Source: Larix sibirica (Eukaryota > Streptophyta > Pinopsida > Pinales > Pinaceae). From it: a DNA stretch of 12,076 bases. Positions within the stretch are counted from its first letter, which is position 1, and every line of letters begins with the position of its first letter. The position numbers and the translations under genes were made by a program. The notes under the pieces were generated by a model, which saw only the letters and a list, made by a program, of their open reading frames with translations, ran no database searches and was not told the DNA's origin. The stretch is from positions 2,863 to 14,938 of the forward strand of contig NWUY0300063808.1 in assembly GCA_004151065.3 (NCBI GenBank), read 5' to 3'. This document shows, piece by piece, positions 8,625-12,076 of the stretch.

Positions 8625-8801
8625 TTCTTTCTTGAGCTTGCTGTCTTGCTATAGCAAGGTGATTGGTAGCACTGCCAGCTCCACTTGCAACAGATGGAGC
8701 AGTAATAGCAATAGATGGATCTAGAGGAGGGGGACCAACACCGACACTGATTTATTTGCTTTCCTTTGGCCTTTACCAGCAGCCCTTGATGATTGAGCCA
8801 T
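8625..8801 (-). pseudogene. Frameshifted N-terminal fragment, possibly of a hAT transposase
   Basis: From the minus-strand ATG (8801-8799) the frame reads MAQSSRAAGKGQRKANKSVS and stops soon after. In a neighbouring frame, starting near 8757, VGVGPPPLDPSIAITAP continues through ASGAGSATNHLAIARQQAQ to ERKYPLYPVSTLF. The two parts look like one low-complexity basic N-terminus broken by an indel near 8745-8760. The ERKYPL end recalls the KYPLW start of BED zinc fingers in plant hAT transposases, but the zinc-binding residues are not present after it. This is tentative. Confidence 0.35.
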
Positions 8802-9048
8802 GATTTCTGTGGTCAGGATGAACAACACTGATGCTGGGGAAATGACAAACCTAGGAAGCTAGAATGCCTTTCAACCTGGAATCCCCTCAAATCTAGTTTT
8901 TCTCCTTCACCTACACAATATTATAGTGTTTTCCTGTGGCTGGAAGTGAAAAAAAGAGGGGGCAATCACTTTTTTCTGTTTTGGCTGCCACAGATTCCCT
9001 TTTCACGCATGTGTATCTGACACATCAAGACAATCTAAGGCACGCGTT

Positions 9049-9097
9049 AGACATGAGTTTGACATTTCCTAAAACTGGATGTGTCAAACTCATGTCT
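9049..9097. repeat. Perfect 16-bp inverted repeat
   Basis: AGACATGAGTTTGACA (9049-9064) is the exact reverse complement of 9082-9097, with a 17-nt loop. Pairing extends outward with one mismatch. It lies in the motif-rich flank of the putative minus-strand transposon, where subterminal repeats would be expected. Confidence 0.93.
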
Positions 9098-9188
9098 GAC
9101 AAATGCAGGCAGCATGGCACTTGTATTTCATGTCTGACATGTGGGATATGGACACGCAGGCCTATATGGAGGTGTCCTGTTTCTTGAC

Positions 9189-9599
9189 CTTCAGTTCATG
9201 AGTTTGATGATTTTGTAATCTATCATGTAGCCCCTACTGAATTATACAGCAGGGCAGAGGATAGTTGGGAGGCAAGCATGAAAGTCAAAAAATTTACCAT
9301 TGTAACAAGAATAATTGAGACAACACATTAGACAATGCCTTCGCTACAGAATTTAGAAAATTCCATATAGCAGTTAGCATTTCATCACCAAAAGTTTTGA
9401 ACACTGACCATCTTCCTGTACTTGTTACAGTCATGCTATAAGATTTTTTTTAAATAATAAAATTAAAAAATATCTAACAAGCATTTAAATGTAATAAATC
9501 TTAAACGGAAACTGTAATTATATAGAGCAAAATCAAGCATACCTAAAAAATAAAATTTGAAAATAAAGAATGAAAATGAAGAGCATCAACATATTTGAA
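9189..9599. other. AT-rich spacer, nothing recognised
   Basis: I saw no coding or RNA feature. The part 9440-9560 is especially AT-rich. Confidence 0.45.
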
Positions 9600-9622
9600 G
9601 ATAACGATGAAGTTTGGCTTAC

Positions 9623-9770
9623 TTTTCACTTCTCTACCGATAGAAGAAGCAATTCCTGTTTGACTATCATCAACATTTGCTGATTCTGAAGCAGCATTAT
9701 CATCCCCATCCAAAGACTCTGATATCTCCTGATCTCCTGCTGTCAAACCTTGGTCTTTCACAAGAAGTTA
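9623..9770 (-). CDS. Coding-like acidic island with a donor site (possible exon or gene fragment)
   Basis: The minus strand is open from 9770 after a TAA. It encodes KDQGLTAGDQEISESLDGDD followed by NAASESANVDDSQTG and IASSIGREVK. It is rich in Ser, Asp and Glu, like a disordered protein region, not like random AT-rich translation. At its end AAA|GTAAGC (9623/9622) is a good splice donor, and a weak acceptor-like TTCTTGTGAAAG precedes it. No family was recognised. It could be an exon of a minus-strand gene, a gene fragment carried by a transposon, or chance. Confidence 0.25.
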
Positions 9771-10615
9771 AGAACCAACTGATACAGTCCTTAGCTTTAT
9801 GACCATAGCAACAAAAGAAAATGAAAGAAACAGAAGGCATAGAGAAGAAAACATCGATATTCACCAACTTATTCCTATTCAAAATTAAGTTCTTATTTTT
9901 CTGAAGGTATATAGGTGCCTCATACTTGGCCCTTTTGTACAATATTTTCAAGCATTCATGCTCCACCCGCTTTTGTTATTGTAATTGCTACAAATTATAC
10001 TGCTTGAAGATCAAAAATGTGCCAATGTAACAAGAGAGCTCCCATAGTCTCTACTAACCTACTTAATTGGATGAAATTATCATTGATGACCAAATTAGAC
10101 ATTTTTACACAATTACAAATAGCCGTATACCAGTATTAAAGAGTTGTTATCCATGGGGTACATAGACTTTGCACATCAGCATAAACAAATGGTGAAGCAG
10201 TGCATCAGTTTTCCACGGCTCCTTCCTCAATGTGAACAAGAGACAATTCTCTTCCAGTGAACAGGAAAAGAAAAAACTCATGAGAATATCACAGTTTCCT
10301 TGTAAATATAATCACCTGTCATAGGGAAATTGCTGAATCTGAATAGTCTGTCTGTTTCTTGAAGTGCATCGCTTGATTAGTTTGGACTGTATCAAAGTTT
10401 ACAGTTCAAAAGAAAATGTAATAACAATTGCAAATCATGGCTTTTGTGCATTTGGCATTCTGTTCATAAAATCCCTTCCTGCAAGAAAAATGCGTGACCA
10501 AATATTTAACAAAATGTTGTTCCAAACTTTTGTTTTCCATCCACTACATTCATGCTATTGATTTATTAGATCTAGTCTCTATCTGTTTGCAGGGCTGATC
10601 CCATCTTTTCTAATA
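9771..10615. other. Spacer, nothing firmly recognised
   Basis: A minus-strand ORF reaches from 9966 into the acidic island in a different frame; its start (EHECLKILYKRAKYEAPIYL) looks somewhat protein-like but is unplaced. The rest, 9970-10615, shows only small chance ORFs. Confidence 0.4.
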
Positions 10616-10748
10616 TGTGGTGTCACCATTCAGCAGTCGTGTATATAAAGCTCCGAAATTTTGATTGGTGTTTCTAGTCTTTCTATTTTAATTGTAGGTC
10701 AATTCTGTGTGTTGATCTGTGTATCATATGGATGTAAAATTTATGACA
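10616..10748 (+). mobile_element. 3' part of the 5' LTR of a copia element
   Basis: The LTR must end at the CA of ATGACA (10748), because the primer-binding site follows directly. A TATA-like TATATAAA (10642-10649) about 100 bp before the end fits an LTR promoter. TGTGGTGTCACC at 10616 could be the left end, pairing TGT with the terminal ACA, but an LTR of 133 bp would be short and the true start may lie further left. Confidence 0.45.
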
Positions 10749-10760
10749 TGGTATCAGAGT
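10749..10760 (+). promoter_or_regulatory. Primer-binding site (initiator Met-tRNA type)
   Basis: TGGTATCAGAGT matches the usual copia TGGTATCAGAGC in 11 of 12 positions and abuts the LTR end. The untranslated leader runs from here to the gag ATG at 11039. Confidence 0.8.
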
Positions 10761-11038
10761 TGTGCATCTGAGATTCTTCAGACCTGTGTATAGAATAGAC
10801 TGCTACCTATGAGACAGAGTTGGTGGAGGATCTCAGTGTGTGTGATGCCCAAAAGACTCCAGAGATTGGAGTGATCCATTTCTACAAGGCACCAGGACCT
10901 GCGAGAGGTTGTGGGTGAAATGCCCATGCAACTCTAGTGTTTGGAGTGGATTTGTTGCCTAAGATAGGCATAAAGAACCTAAAATAGATTGATTTCATTG
11001 ACTGATCCTTTTTTGGAAGTGTGTTCTAGGTTTACAGA

Positions 11039-11780
11039 ATGACTACTCTTGGTCCTAGAGAGTGTGACGATCTAGAGGGTGCTTCCACTTTGCAGCTTGG
11101 AAGTGTCGACTATAGAAGTTGGAAGAAATTTATCTTTGGGAGATTGTAAAAGGGATGGCTATTGCTCCAACAAATGCTACTATGTTGAACACACATAAGA
11201 AGAGTGTAGCCAAAGCAAAGAGAATCCTTATCAATTCAGTGAAGGACCATTCGATCCCTTCCATTGCAAGGAAGTCAGCTAATGAGATATATACGGTGTT
11301 GATCACTTTGTATCAAAGTGTGAATGCAACCCGAAATTGCTTCTAAAGAATCAACTCATTCATACACACAAGCGACATACACGATATCTAATTGCTTGAT
11401 AAAGATTACCTAGATCAAAGATCAATGCACGGCCATCAAGATGAAGGTTGAAAACGAGCTGGTGTATATCATAATGAATGGATTCTCAGAGCCCTAGGAA
11501 TCCTTTGTGGAGAGTGTCTATGGCTATGAGCACATGCCTACCTTTGAGCTCTTGGATGCTTTCGTCCAAGAGAAGACAAGGAGGGCATCAATTGAAGTCG
11601 ATCCCAAACCAAGCCCTTACTGATAAGGTGTGGAAGAAAGACTAGCGTCATGTGAAATGTTTCAAGTGCCACAATATGGGCCACTATGCATCTCTATGTC
11701 CTGGGAAGAAGAAGGAAAAGAACAAGCAGCTAAAGCAGTTGACAAAGGAGTGTGGAAGCTTCCGAAGTGATTGAGTGAGC
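11039..11780 (+). pseudogene. gag: Ty1/copia gag, broken by frameshifts and stops
   Basis: The gag-like ATG is at 11039 (MTTLGPRECDD) and includes SVDYRSWKK; this frame stops at 11147. Homologous reading moves to frame 1 (LWEIVKG, then KRILINSVKDHSIP and LITLYQSVN) and stops at 11344. It then moves to frame 3 (KNQLIHT, and further on VENELVYIIMNGFSEP, where TAG stands at a likely Trp codon, followed by ESFVESVYGYEHMPTFELL). This is the UBN2/copia Gag pattern. A zinc knuckle CFKCHNMGHYASLC (11658-11699) keeps all four C-C-H-C ligands. The knuckle frame ends in a stop near 11772. The gene cannot make an intact Gag. Confidence 0.85.
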
Positions 11781-11850
11781 ATCCAAGCTTAAGAATGCCT
11801 CCTCCATGGTATCGTTGCTTTTTACTAACACCATCTATGGGGTAGGTTAG

Positions 11851-12076
11851 TACATGCATAGTGGATCATAAAAACACATGACATGCAATAAGAAGGCTTT
11901 CAGAAAACTTCAAGAGCAAGAAGAAGTCGGCATATAGGTGGAATTGGGCAATGATGACACATATCTGGTTACTAGAATGGGATATATCTCTTTCCGTGCA
12001 CAATCATGTGATGTTCTTGAGTTGAATGATGTTTCATATGTTCCTAGCTTAACTAAGAATCTTGTTTCAGTTTCAG
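11851..12076 (+). pseudogene. pol: Start of copia pol: dead protease and GAG-pre-integrase region
   Basis: Around 11857 the sequence reads YMHSGS, a stop, then KHMTCNKKAF. It corresponds to the retropepsin-like active-site region of copia proteases, where Asp precedes Ser-Gly. Here the Asp codon is CAT (His), and a TAA follows three codons later. From 11947 the same frame is open to the window edge and reads GNDDTYLVTRMGYISF, then DVLELNDVSYVPSLTKNLVS, typical of the segment before the integrase. Integrase and reverse transcriptase would lie beyond base 12076. It cannot supply protease activity. Confidence 0.8.

Larger units (their letters stand above)
8260..9188 (-). mobile_element. Decayed minus-strand element with transposase-like N-terminal coding (possibly hAT)
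   Basis: On the minus strand, an outer region (9188-9000) rich in GGACAC, TGTCAGACATG and TGTCAAAC motifs is followed by a leader. An ATG at 8801 comes next, then coding-like sequence to about 8625. The other edge (8250-8345) again carries motifs of this kind (GAGTGTCTGA, CTGGACATG, GGGGACACG). Similar motifs on both flanks of a short coding remnant suggest an internally deleted DNA transposon of under 1 kb. The exact ends, terminal inverted repeats and target-site duplication were not established, and the hAT label rests on weak resemblance. Confidence 0.3.

Noticed and set aside
8936-9187. 83-codon + strand ORF starting ATGGCTGGAAGTG-like at 8936
   Set aside because: It spans a perfect inverted repeat and motif-rich DNA, has no family features, and is antisense to the better-supported minus-strand element.
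10593-10640. Possible exon after TTTGCAG at 10591 (GLIPSFLICGVTIQQ)
   Set aside because: It does not match CPI1, has no clear donor, and runs into LTR sequence with a TATA-like motif.
6302-10760. Treating the two primer-binding sites as ends of one nested element
   Set aside because: The LTR-like sequences before 6700 and before 10749 are unrelated, and no coding region links them. They are separate insertions.

Overview
The window looks like nuclear DNA from a seed plant with a repeat-rich genome. The supports are four short protein-coding exons with GT-AG introns, no long ORFs, AT-rich spacers, and remnants of LTR retrotransposons, a SINE, foldback DNA and probably a DNA transposon. Retroelement insertions in a very long intron suggest a gymnosperm such as a conifer, but that is inference. 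I saw no bacterial or organellar gene structure, rRNA, tRNA or CRISPR array.

The only host gene I recognise is CPI1, cycloeucalenol cycloisomerase of the sterol pathway, on the + strand. Four consecutive internal exons (3310-3350, 4757-4798, 5352-5462, 5826-6017) join in frame to give about 128 codons, close to half of a protein usually near 280 residues. The 5' exons would lie left of base 1, or in a part of 1-3300 where I found nothing matching. The C-terminal exons were not found in the 6 kb after base 6017, so they probably lie beyond the right edge. That last intron carries an LTR-like block with a primer-binding site (6302-6711), a W-box-rich stretch (7514-7809), a possible LTR fragment (8057-8250), a decayed minus-strand element with transposase-like coding (about 8260-9188), and the 5' end of a Ty1/copia element (about 10616-12076).

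Left of the recognised exons, 1-1050 holds a decayed minus-strand coding repeat, possibly of DUF4283/LINE ORF1 type, with an internal tandem duplication. Bases 1215-2056 hold a repeat family present twice directly and once inverted, so the DNA could fold into a long hairpin. Bases 2184-2556 hold a stack of small tandem duplications, and 2934-3115 a minus-strand tRNA-derived SINE with its poly-A tail. A 157-bp duplication with one mismatch lies 75 bp after the first recognised exon.

The copia element encodes recognisable Gag and the start of Pol, but in several frames with stops, and the codon where the protease Asp is expected reads His. It is dead. I found no convincing new multi-gene system. 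The most interesting structures are the nearly perfect 33-position hairpin inside the LTR-like block, the foldback region, and the paired inverted W-boxes.
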